This document shows, piece by piece, positions 16,556-24,208 of a DNA stretch of 33,718 nucleotides. Location of the stretch: assembly GCA_900550935.1 (NCBI GenBank), contig URUD01000031.1, positions 1 to 33,718 on the forward strand, written 5' to 3'. Source of the DNA: an uncultured Roseburia sp. Lineage in GTDB: Bacteria > Bacillota > Clostridia > Lachnospirales > Lachnospiraceae. Each line of letters begins with the position of its first letter. The first letter of the stretch is position 1. Both the position numbers and the translations under genes were made by a program. The notes beneath the pieces were generated by a model. The model made no database searches and had not been told where the DNA came from. It was given only the letters and a program-made list of their open reading frames with translations.

Positions 16556-16757
16556 CAAACATTCGTCGCTGGCGGCTGCGTTTTGTGTGAGCGACCCTGT
16601 AAGTCCAGTACGAAAGTCCCCGAAATCGTTGTATGTTATCCGGCAGACATTCATGCGTGGTGTCCTTTCGTTAAAAAGACAGAGCTAATTATATTTTTCA
16701 GAAACGCTTTTATAAAATTCCGGATTTTTTGAGACGAAGGATGAGATTTATTTTCTT
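16518..16757 (-). ncRNA. Putative structured ncRNA, right copy of an inverted duplicate
   Basis: The minus-strand partner of the left copy, convergent with it. The conserved blocks are at 16696-16711, 16628-16652 and 16584-16608. A 7-bp stem (16665-16671 with 16610-16616) encloses a hairpin (16639-16643 with 16620-16624) whose loop carries the same TAACATACAAC as the left copy, although the closing stem differs in sequence. A further 6-bp stem, GTCGCT/AGCGAC, is possible near the 3' end. A 41-codon ORF (16529-16654, minus) with an AAAGGA ahead of it lies inside, but its start and frame are not kept in the left copy. Ends are estimated from the promoter-like pair and the terminator. Confidence 0.55.
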
Positions 16758-16763
16758 CAGGAA

Positions 16764-16791
16764 AGTGAAAAAAACAAATTTCTCAAGTCAA
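16764..16791 (-). promoter_or_regulatory. Promoter-like pair in the right element copy
   Basis: On the minus strand, TTGACT (16786-16791) and TTCACT (16764-16769) with 16 nt between them, the same arrangement as in the left copy. Start expected near 16757. Confidence 0.45.
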
Positions 16792-16816
16792 AATAATACA
16801 CGGTAAAGTCTTTCGA

Positions 16817-16858
16817 TGCGCCAACCACTTTTTTATGATAAGGTGTTCGCATGGCGCA
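16817..16858 (-). other. Hairpin just after the DUF5050-like gene, outer end of the right element copy
   Basis: A perfect 7-bp inverted repeat TGCGCCA/TGGCGCA (16817-16823 with 16852-16858) lies 5 bp after the stop of the minus-strand gene. It mirrors the hairpin after polC, with an A-rich loop and no U-tract, so the duplicated unit reaches to the stop codons on both sides. Confidence 0.5.
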
Positions 16859-16863
16859 TTGTA

Positions 16864-17865
16864 TTACGGCTGAAAGATTTCTACCGTACCAGGATCACTG
16901 ATCGGCGTGCGATACATGATGCTGGTGTGGAAATCCCTGAAATAAACATCGTTTGAAGTAGCATTGAGATCAGCGTAAACACCTTCAGCAACCACCTGAT
17001 AATCACTTCCATCGGTGCGGATGCGACAGAGTGCAGGATCGGTCTGGCTGCTGCGCTGGAAGTAGATGTAATCTCCGCAGAGCAGATAAGAATCAAGTCT
17101 GTCTTCTGCAAGATGGACTTTTTCGCCACCAGAGAGATTTGCTTTGGTCAGTTTGTAGTTGTCACTGCTGTCCATATAATAGACATCATCATTGGCAAGG
17201 ACCGTTGGCATCCAGCAGTTATCATTGTAGATCGCTTCGGTGCTGCAGGAGACCGTGTCATAACGCCAGATCCGACCATCGGTACCGATGTGATAAAAAT
17301 ACTGTCCCATGGCATCGCAGGTCAGATAAGGATCCGAGGAAACTTTTGTTTTTTCTGTACCATCGATCTTAACTTTCCAGAGCGAAGATGCAGTCTGTGT
17401 TTCATACTGGAGATAGAACACATAGTTCCCGAAGAGGGAAGCGTACATACATGGTTCGTCGTCCAGTACCACCGTGTGTTTTCCGTCATGGTCGATCCTG
17501 CAAAGGCTGTCGGTATTGAACTGCAGGAAAGAAAAATCAGACCCGAATGCGGCATTGTTGCGGACATAATAGATGTAATGTTCATCCACATTAATAAAAG
17601 AAGCAACATCATCACACAGCTTGGTCAATCCGGTTCCATCGGTTTTCATCGCATATAAGGTGCCGCCGTCGGACGGGTTGGAGAAATAGATGGTATCGCC
17701 GTATTCACAGAACAGTCCGGCACCATAGAGATTGCCGGCAGTATTGCCATTGACATAGCTGGTATTATATTTTGGTTTGTTACTGAGATATTGGGAAATA
17801 CCCAATCCTGCTATAACGGCAACCACCAGCAGAAAAATGGTAATCACGATAAGTTTCTTTTTCAT
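16864..17865 (-). CDS. Membrane-anchored DUF5050-like beta-propeller protein
   Basis: A 333-aa protein with an N-terminal KKK and a hydrophobic segment (residues 5-25) acting as signal anchor, so the body is outside the membrane. The rest is made of 40-50 residue repeats of the type IYFSNPSDGGTLYAMKTDGTGLTKL, YIYYVRNN..., and YIYFQRS...LCRIRTDGSDYQV, the pattern of DUF5050/TolB-like propellers in clostridial surface proteins. The biochemical role is unknown; binding of a wall component or peptide is a guess. GGGGG stands 6 nt before the ATG. It is transcribed divergently from pheA and convergently with polC. Confidence 0.75.
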   Translation of the reverse strand: MKKKLIVITIFLLVVAVIAGLGISQYLSNKPKYNTSYVNGNTAGNLYGAGLFCEYGDTIYFSNPSDGGTLYAMKTDGTGLTKLCDDVASFINVDEHYIYYVRNNAAFGSDFSFLQFNTDSLCRIDHDGKHTVVLDDEPCMYASLFGNYVFYLQYETQTASSLWKVKIDGTEKTKVSSDPYLTCDAMGQYFYHIGTDGRIWRYDTVSCSTEAIYNDNCWMPTVLANDDVYYMDSSDNYKLTKANLSGGEKVHLAEDRLDSYLLCGDYIYFQRSSQTDPALCRIRTDGSDYQVVAEGVYADLNATSNDVYFRDFHTSIMYRTPISDPGTVEIFQP

Positions 17866-17902
17866 AAAAAGCCCCCTTAAATAACATTTTATTTCTGATA
17901 AA

Positions 17903-17932
17903 AGTATAACATTTCTGTATATTATCTTGCAA
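17903..17932 (-). promoter_or_regulatory. Predicted promoter for the DUF5050-like gene
   Basis: Minus strand: TTGCAA (17927-17932), an 18-nt spacer and TATACT (17903-17908), 37 bp before the ATG. Confidence 0.5.
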
Positions 17933-17939
17933 GGGTGTC

Positions 17940-17968
17940 TTGATATTCACACGTTAATGTAATATAGT
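17940..17968 (+). promoter_or_regulatory. Predicted promoter for pheA
   Basis: TTGATA (17940-17945), 17 nt, TATAGT (17963-17968); a TATAAT seven bases further on is an alternative -10. It lies back to back with the DUF5050 promoter. The leader of about 45 nt is too short for a peptide attenuator. Confidence 0.5.
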
Positions 17969-18021
17969 TATTATAATATGTCGAAAGATTAGGTTTGCAA
18001 TAGAGAAGAAGTGAGGAAAAT

Positions 18022-19152
18022 ATGAAGGATTTAAAAGAATTACGGGATCAGATTGATGTGATAGATAAACAGATGGTATCGCTGTACCAGGAGCGCATGA
18101 AGATTGCGGCGGAGGTAGCAGAGTATAAGATCGAGACGGGCAAAAAGGTATTCGATAAGGAGCGGGAAGAGAGCAAACTCAGTACCCTTACAGCAATGGG
18201 AGAGAGTGCATTTAACCGGCATGGCATCAGAGAGCTGTTCGAACAGATCATGTCGATGAGCCGCAAACGCCAGTATCAGCTTATGACTGCACATGGCATT
18301 TATGAGAAACCGGATTTCACAGAAGTAGACAAATTAGATTATAAAAAGGCACGTATTGTGTTCCAGGGAACCGAGGGCGCATACAGCCAGCTTGCCTTAC
18401 GGGAATATTTCGGAGAGCACACGGACAGTTACCATGTGGAGACCTGGCGGGATGCAATGGAGGCAATCAAGAGCGGCGAGGCAGATTATGCGGTTTTACC
18501 GATCGAAAATTCTTCCGCGGGGATCGTATCAGAAAATTATGACCTGATGGTAGAATATGACAACTGTATCGTGGGGGAGCAGATCATCCGCATCAATCAT
18601 GCACTGCTCGGACTTCCGGATGCAGAGCTTTCTGACATTACCGATGTTTACTCCCATCCACAGGCACTGATGCAGTGTGGCAGATATCTGGAGCGGCACA
18701 GAGAGTGGGAAAAACACAGCTTAAAAAATACAGCGATGTCTGCACAGAAGATCAAAGAGGATGGAAAGAAACATAAAGCAGCGATCGCGAGCAGCCTGAC
18801 CGCAGAGATCTACGGATTAAAAGTCTTAGAAGAAGGAATCCAGGATAACCAGACCAATGCAACCCGCTTTATCATTGTATCCGGGAAACGGATCTTTGCA
18901 AAAGACGCAGGAAAGATCAGCGTCTGCTTTGAGATCCCGCATGAGAGCGGCTCCCTGTATCATATGTTGTCCCATTTCATATATAATGGTATTAACATGA
19001 ACCGGATCGAGTCGAGACCGGTGCAGGGGAAAAACTGGGAGTATCGTTTCTTTATTGATTTTGATGGCAACTTAAATGACGCAGCTGTACAGAATGCCTT
19101 GCGCGGATTGCAGGAAGAAACCATCAGTTTAAAGATTTTGGGAAATTACTAG
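18022..19152 (+). CDS. pheA: Bifunctional chorismate mutase / prephenate dehydratase (P-protein)
   Basis: This protein carries two steps toward phenylalanine: chorismate to prephenate, then prephenate to phenylpyruvate. The AroQ-type mutase helix bundle is at residues 1-85 (LRDQIDVIDKQMVSLYQER), the dehydratase at about 108-290 (FQGTEGAYSQLALREYFG, VLPIENSSAGIV, and the catalytic TRF at 281-283), and a regulatory ACT domain at about 295-376 with an ESRP motif for phenylalanine feedback. The 376-aa length fits the fused form. GAGG precedes the start. The AAA ATPase gene begins 21 bp downstream, so co-transcription is likely without an obvious functional link. Confidence 0.95.
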   Translation: MKDLKELRDQIDVIDKQMVSLYQERMKIAAEVAEYKIETGKKVFDKEREESKLSTLTAMGESAFNRHGIRELFEQIMSMSRKRQYQLMTAHGIYEKPDFTEVDKLDYKKARIVFQGTEGAYSQLALREYFGEHTDSYHVETWRDAMEAIKSGEADYAVLPIENSSAGIVSENYDLMVEYDNCIVGEQIIRINHALLGLPDAELSDITDVYSHPQALMQCGRYLERHREWEKHSLKNTAMSAQKIKEDGKKHKAAIASSLTAEIYGLKVLEEGIQDNQTNATRFIIVSGKRIFAKDAGKISVCFEIPHESGSLYHMLSHFIYNGINMNRIESRPVQGKNWEYRFFIDFDGNLNDAAVQNALRGLQEETISLKILGNY

Positions 19153-19173
19153 ACGTACGAATGGAGAAAACAA

Positions 19174-20466
19174 ATGCAAAGTACAAAAAATCTGATCTTA
19201 TATAAAAATTTTGAAAATGGAAGACTGTTTTATAACATGACCTGGCTCATGGAAAATTATAAAAACGAATATTATAATAAAGAGGACCTTGCGGCACTTT
19301 TTTATGAGTGCTTCAATCAGCTTTCAGAGCTCGCGGTCAGTCATGGCTTTCGTGGAAATTTATGGCACAATTTTCTGGCATTCATTCTGGTCAATAATGA
19401 GAATGCCTACAGTAAAGCATGCGAGATCCGCGGCGCGGTAGAAGGGTCGATCAATCAGCTTGCCCTGCATGATCTTCGCATCATAAAAGAGTTATTCGAT
19501 TTTGATTTTGAAGCGTTTGCAGCAGCATATGAAGTGGACTGCATCGATGCCATCTTACATTATGAGAGCATGGAGCAGAGTGGCAGGCTGTTTAATAAAC
19601 GGATCAGCGAACGTATCTGTGAACTGACTGAGAAGTTAGAGCAGAGTAAGGATGCCGAGCAGTTTTTATATGAAGTGACTGAGTTCTACAGAGAGTTTGG
19701 CGTGGGAAAATTCGGACTGCATAAGGCATTCCGCATCCAGCATCGTGAGGACTGTGCAGAAATCATCCCGATCACGAACATTGCCCATGTGAAGCTGGAC
19801 GATCTGGTCGGATATGAGATCGCAAAGCAGAAACTGATCGATAATACCGAGGCGTTTGTCAATGGCAGGGAGGCAAACAACTGCCTGTTATTTGGAGATG
19901 CCGGAACCGGAAAATCCACCAGCATCAAAGCAATCGCTAATCAGTATTATGAAAAAGGTCTGCGCCTGATCGAGGTATATAAGCATCAGTTCTGTGACTT
20001 AAATGATGTGATCGCGCAGATCAAAAACCGTAACTATAAGTTCATTATCTATATGGATGATCTGTCTTTTGAAGAATTTGAGGTAGAATATAAATACTTA
20101 AAGGCGGTCATAGAGGGCGGACTGGAAAAGAAACCGGACAATGTCCTGATCTATGCGACATCGAATCGCCGTCATCTCATAAGAGAAACCTTCTCCGATA
20201 AAGAAGAAATCCGCGAGGATATGCATACGTCGGATACGGTACAGGAAAAGCTCTCTCTCTATGCCAGATTTGGTGTTACCATTTATTTTGGTGCACCAAA
20301 CAAAAAAGAGTTTGAGCAGATCGTAGCAGCCCTTGCCAAAAAAAATGAGATCAATATGACGAAAGAGGAACTCTTTGCAGAGGCAAACAAATGGGAATTG
20401 TCCCATGGAGGACTTTCCGGAAGGACCGCACAGCAGTTTATTAACTATCTTCTTGGAAGACAGTAG
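19174..20466 (+). CDS. DUF815-family AAA ATPase
   Basis: A 430-aa predicted cytosolic ATPase. The N-terminal 220 residues are helical and not recognised. The AAA core has Walker A GDAGTGKST (K247), Walker B IIYMDDLSF (D295-D296), and a sensor segment YATSNRRHL. The second-half pattern (LVGYEIAKQKLIDNTEAFVNGREANNCLLFG) is characteristic of DUF815. No substrate is known to me for the family. It lies between pheA and the Ppx-like gene with short gaps (21 and 17 bp), so it may share their transcript. Confidence 0.85.
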   Translation: MQSTKNLILYKNFENGRLFYNMTWLMENYKNEYYNKEDLAALFYECFNQLSELAVSHGFRGNLWHNFLAFILVNNENAYSKACEIRGAVEGSINQLALHDLRIIKELFDFDFEAFAAAYEVDCIDAILHYESMEQSGRLFNKRISERICELTEKLEQSKDAEQFLYEVTEFYREFGVGKFGLHKAFRIQHREDCAEIIPITNIAHVKLDDLVGYEIAKQKLIDNTEAFVNGREANNCLLFGDAGTGKSTSIKAIANQYYEKGLRLIEVYKHQFCDLNDVIAQIKNRNYKFIIYMDDLSFEEFEVEYKYLKAVIEGGLEKKPDNVLIYATSNRRHLIRETFSDKEEIREDMHTSDTVQEKLSLYARFGVTIYFGAPNKKEFEQIVAALAKKNEINMTKEELFAEANKWELSHGGLSGRTAQQFINYLLGRQ

Positions 20467-20483
20467 ATAGAGGGGGAAAAAGA

Positions 20484-22010
20484 ATGGGTATACATACTTT
20501 TGGAGCGATATACATAGGTTCGAATGAGGTAAGTTTAAAGATTTTTGAGATATCCGCAAAGCGCGGGATCCGCACGATCGACTATGTGAGGACACGTATT
20601 GAGCTGGCAAGAGACACGTATTCTATTGGAAGCATTGGATATGAACTGGTGGAAACGCTGTGTGATACCCTGGCTGAGTTCCATAAGATCATGGATGGTT
20701 ACCGGGTGGATGACTATGAGGCATATGCTGCGGCAGCGATCCGTGATGCGGAAAATGAACTGTTTGTGTTAGATCAGATCCGGATCCGGACTGGCATTTC
20801 GGTAACGGTATTAAGCAACTCCGAGCATCGGTTCATCAGTTATAAATCTGTTGCGATGCGTGAAAATTTCGAGAAGATGATCGAGCAGGGGGCAGCAGTC
20901 GTAGATGTTGGGGGCAGCAGTATGCAGATCACAATATTCTCAGAGGGAAAAGTAGTGACCACACAGCACCTTGGAATTGGGGCTATCAAATTGCAGGAAC
21001 AGCTGGTCAGAAAGAGCAGCAACCTTGCCCAGTACGAACTTCAGATCGAGGAACTGGTAGAAAAACAACTTGCAGTTTTCCATGCCATGTATATGGAACA
21101 GCAGAAGGTCAAATATCTGATCGTCATCGGTGATTATATTACGGAGATCGCAGGAAAAGTAAAAAAGAATCTGGATGAGACGGTAGAGAGTTCAAAATTT
21201 AATGAAGTATTGGAAAAACTCAGCCAGAAGAATGTAGAGGAGATCTCCGAAATATTAGGTTTATCCAATGAAAAGGATATGCTGATCATTCCGTATATGG
21301 TCATATTCAAATGTATGGCAGAGCGGATCGGAGCAAAACAGCTCTGGGCACCGGGCGCATCGGTCAGCGATGGAATTGCCTGCAATTATGCGGAACGAAA
21401 AAAAATCTGCAGGAGTGCACATGACTTTGATGCGGATATCCTTTCGGCGGCAAAAAGTCTTTCCAACCGTTACTTAAGCTATTCACCACATATTGATGCA
21501 CTGACCAAAATGTCAACACTCATCTTTGATACCATGAAGAAGGTACACGGAATGGGAAGACGCGAGCGGCTGCTGCTGCAGGTGGCAGCAATCTTACATG
21601 ATTGTGGCAAATATATCAGTTTTTCCAATGGTCCGCACTGTTCCTACGATATCATCATGGCATCCGAGATCATCGGACTGACCCACTTGGAGCGGCAGAT
21701 CATTGCGTATGCGGTGTTATATAACACTTATCCATTGGCACCCTATGAGGAGATTGCCGATCAGCTGGATCAGGAAAGTTATCTGGTTGTAGCAAAGTTA
21801 TCTGCAATCTTACGCCTGTCTAATGCGATGGATCGCAGCCACAAGCAGAAGTTTAAAAACGTGCGTGCAGCAGTGAGAGGAAAAGAACTGATCATCACAA
21901 TTGAAACAGAGGGAGACATTGCATTGGAGAAAGCATTGTTTGATGGAAAGATTGCTTATTTTGAAAATGTATTTTGTGTGAAACCGGTCATCAAAGAGAA
22001 ACGGGTATAG
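20484..22010 (+). CDS. Ppx/GppA-like phosphatase fused to an HD domain, with unusual active-site residues
   Basis: A 508-aa protein. Residues 1-300 have the actin-like ASKHA fold of exopolyphosphatase / pppGpp phosphatase (AIYIGSN near residue 10, VVDVGGSSMQI near 141); residues 310-505 are an HD domain (ILHDCGKYISF, H372-D373, and HCSYDII). Typical members hydrolyse polyphosphate or pppGpp. Here the phosphate-loop Asp of D-x-G-S-N is Tyr10, and in the SGxEEAR-like motif the second Glu, which aligns with catalytic Glu121 of E. coli Ppx, is His115 (SNSEHRF). Activity of the first half is thus uncertain. ppk1 starts 17 bp downstream, which supports a role in polyphosphate turnover or its control. 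GGGGG precedes the ATG. Confidence 0.85.
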   Translation: MGIHTFGAIYIGSNEVSLKIFEISAKRGIRTIDYVRTRIELARDTYSIGSIGYELVETLCDTLAEFHKIMDGYRVDDYEAYAAAAIRDAENELFVLDQIRIRTGISVTVLSNSEHRFISYKSVAMRENFEKMIEQGAAVVDVGGSSMQITIFSEGKVVTTQHLGIGAIKLQEQLVRKSSNLAQYELQIEELVEKQLAVFHAMYMEQQKVKYLIVIGDYITEIAGKVKKNLDETVESSKFNEVLEKLSQKNVEEISEILGLSNEKDMLIIPYMVIFKCMAERIGAKQLWAPGASVSDGIACNYAERKKICRSAHDFDADILSAAKSLSNRYLSYSPHIDALTKMSTLIFDTMKKVHGMGRRERLLLQVAAILHDCGKYISFSNGPHCSYDIIMASEIIGLTHLERQIIAYAVLYNTYPLAPYEEIADQLDQESYLVVAKLSAILRLSNAMDRSHKQKFKNVRAAVRGKELIITIETEGDIALEKALFDGKIAYFENVFCVKPVIKEKRV

Positions 22011-22026
22011 GGGAATGGAGAATCAT

Positions 22027-24174
22027 ATGGACAAAAAAACAGATTTTACAAATCCAAAGTATTATGAAAATCGTGAATTAAGCTGGTTAAAGTTTGATGG
22101 AAGAGTGTTAAACGAGGCAAGAGACAAAAGCATTCCGTTATTGGAACGTTTAAAATTTGTAAGTATCACATCCTCCAATCTTGACGAATTTTTCATGGTC
22201 CGCGTGGCATCATTAAAAGATATGGTACATGCGGGATACCGAAAAAAAGATATTGCGGGGATGACTGCGACCGAGCAGCTAGAGGCGATCAATGAGAAAA
22301 CGAGAGCACTGGTCGAGCTACAGTACAGCACCTATAACCGTTCCCTTCTTCCGTTGCTGCGGCAGAATGGCATCTACATTATCGATGCTTATGAGAAACT
22401 CACAGAGGAACAGCAGAAATATGCTGACCGCTATTTTGAGGAAAATGTATATCCGGTCTTAACACCGATGGCAGTGGATGCATCAAGACCATTCCCATTG
22501 ATCCGTAACAAGACATTAAACATTGCGGCACTGATCGTAAAACAGACAGAGAAAGAGAAAAAGGCAGCCAGACGGGAAGTGGAGTTTGCAACCGTACAGG
22601 TGCCAGGTGTGCTGCCACGTCTGATCCCAATCCCGGCCGAACAGGAGGGGGAGACAGCATTTGTTCTCTTAGAGCAGGTGATCGAAAAGAATATCGACAA
22701 GCTGTTTTTAAATTATGAAGTGCAGTGTGCTTATCCGTACCGTATCATGCGAAATGCAGACTTAACGATCGATGAGGATGAAGCAGCAGATCTGTTAAAG
22801 GAGATCCAGAAACAGTTAAAGATGCGTCAGTGGGGCGAGGTCATCCGTCTCGAAGTCGAAGAGGGCATGGATGAGAGACTACTCCGTTTCTTAAAAGAAG
22901 AGTTAAAAGTGGCAGAGGAAGACATTTTTGAAATCCAGGGACCGATCGATCTGACCTTTTTAATGAAAATGTATGGATTAGAAGGGTACGACAACCTGCG
23001 CTACAAACCATACAAACCGCAGCTTCATCCGGAAATCGAACCGGGAGCAAATCTGTTTGACCTGATCCGACAGGGCGATATCCTGTTACATCACCCATAT
23101 CAGACCTTTGATCCGGTGGTGGACTTTATCCGTCAGGCGGCAAAAGATCCGGATGTTCTGGCAATCAAACAGACTCTTTACCGTGTCAGTGGTAATTCAC
23201 CGATCATTGCATCTTTGGCACAGGCAGCCGAGAATGGAAAACAGGTGTCCGTGCTTGTAGAATTAAAGGCACGTTTTGATGAGGAAAACAACATTGTCTG
23301 GGCAAAGAAATTAGAGCAGGCAGGCTGCCATGTTATTTATGGACTGGTTGGTTTAAAGACACACAGTAAAATAGCACTTGTAGTCAGAAGAGAAGAAGAT
23401 GGCATCCGTCGGTATGTTCATTTAGGAACTGGAAATTATAATGACTCAACGGCAAAATTATACACGGATTGTGGTATCTTTACCTGTCATGACGGAATCG
23501 GAGAAGATGCCACGGCTGTCTTTAATATGCTTTCCGGTTATTCGGAGCCGCTTTCCTGGAATGAACTTGCACTGGCACCGATCTGGCTGCGTGGTAAGTT
23601 CATGCGTCTGATCCAGAGAGAGATGAAAAATGCCAGAGCCGGAAAACCTGCTTATATCTGGGCAAAGATGAATTCATTGTGTGATCCGGGGATCATTGCA
23701 GCATTGTATGAGGCATCGGCAGCAGGAGTGAAGATCCAGCTTGTGGTACGAGGAATCTGCTGTCTTAGAGTTGGTATTCCGGGAGTCAGCGAAAACATCG
23801 AGGTGCGCTCGATCGTTGGCAATTTCTTAGAGCACAGCCGTATCTTTATTTTCCACAATGATGGAGAAGAGGAAGTTTATATGGGAAGTGCGGACTGGAT
23901 GCCGCGTAATCTGGATCGACGGGTTGAGATATTGTTCCCGGTATTGGATGAAAAACTGAAAAAAGATGTAAAACACATTCTTGAAGTGGAATTATCTGAC
24001 AATATGAAGGCGCACATCTTGAAATCTGACGGAAATTATGAGAAAATAGATAAAAGAGGAAAAGTACTTGTCAATTCACAGGAACAGTTCTGTGAGGAAG
24101 CACTGGCAGCAGTGCCCAGGCAGGAACATGTTTACCGGGAGCGGGTATTTATTCCTGCGGAACCGGTAGAATAA
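22027..24174 (+). CDS. ppk1: Polyphosphate kinase 1
   Basis: PPK1 reversibly polymerises the gamma phosphate of ATP into inorganic polyphosphate. The N-terminal domain opens with ENRELSWLKFDGRVLNEA and SNLDEFFMVRVA; the two phospholipase-D-like C-terminal domains hold the autophosphorylated His446 (KTHSKIALV) with HLGTGNYND, and His603 (LEHSRIFIF) with GSADWMPRNLDRRVE. At 715 aa it is full length and appears active. An in-frame ATG at 22015 lies too close to its Shine-Dalgarno; the ATG at 22027 has GGAG 6 nt upstream. It lies with the Ppx-like gene as a putative polyphosphate pair. Confidence 0.97.
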   Translation: MDKKTDFTNPKYYENRELSWLKFDGRVLNEARDKSIPLLERLKFVSITSSNLDEFFMVRVASLKDMVHAGYRKKDIAGMTATEQLEAINEKTRALVELQYSTYNRSLLPLLRQNGIYIIDAYEKLTEEQQKYADRYFEENVYPVLTPMAVDASRPFPLIRNKTLNIAALIVKQTEKEKKAARREVEFATVQVPGVLPRLIPIPAEQEGETAFVLLEQVIEKNIDKLFLNYEVQCAYPYRIMRNADLTIDEDEAADLLKEIQKQLKMRQWGEVIRLEVEEGMDERLLRFLKEELKVAEEDIFEIQGPIDLTFLMKMYGLEGYDNLRYKPYKPQLHPEIEPGANLFDLIRQGDILLHHPYQTFDPVVDFIRQAAKDPDVLAIKQTLYRVSGNSPIIASLAQAAENGKQVSVLVELKARFDEENNIVWAKKLEQAGCHVIYGLVGLKTHSKIALVVRREEDGIRRYVHLGTGNYNDSTAKLYTDCGIFTCHDGIGEDATAVFNMLSGYSEPLSWNELALAPIWLRGKFMRLIQREMKNARAGKPAYIWAKMNSLCDPGIIAALYEASAAGVKIQLVVRGICCLRVGIPGVSENIEVRSIVGNFLEHSRIFIFHNDGEEEVYMGSADWMPRNLDRRVEILFPVLDEKLKKDVKHILEVELSDNMKAHILKSDGNYEKIDKRGKVLVNSQEQFCEEALAAVPRQEHVYRERVFIPAEPVE

Positions 24175-24208
24175 GCGCCAGGGGAGAATGCGCAAAAAAG
24201 GAGAGCTT

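Noticed and set aside
16529..16654. 41-codon minus-strand ORF with AAAGGA 9 nt before its ATG, in the right element copy
   Set aside because: The left copy has GCG instead of the ATG and a 1-base deletion leading to an early stop, so the ORF is not conserved. It also ends inside the terminator stem. I keep it as a low-probability alternative to the ncRNA reading.
16389..16688. 99-codon plus-strand ORF in the polC-DUF5050 gap
   Set aside because: It runs through the terminator hairpin and into the antisense of the right element copy, has no spaced Shine-Dalgarno, and its composition is explained by the inverted RNA element.
16234..16858. The inverted repeat as a MITE or insertion sequence remnant
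   Set aside because: The similarity extends over whole arms rather than short terminal repeats, there is no transposase fragment, and I see no target-site duplication.
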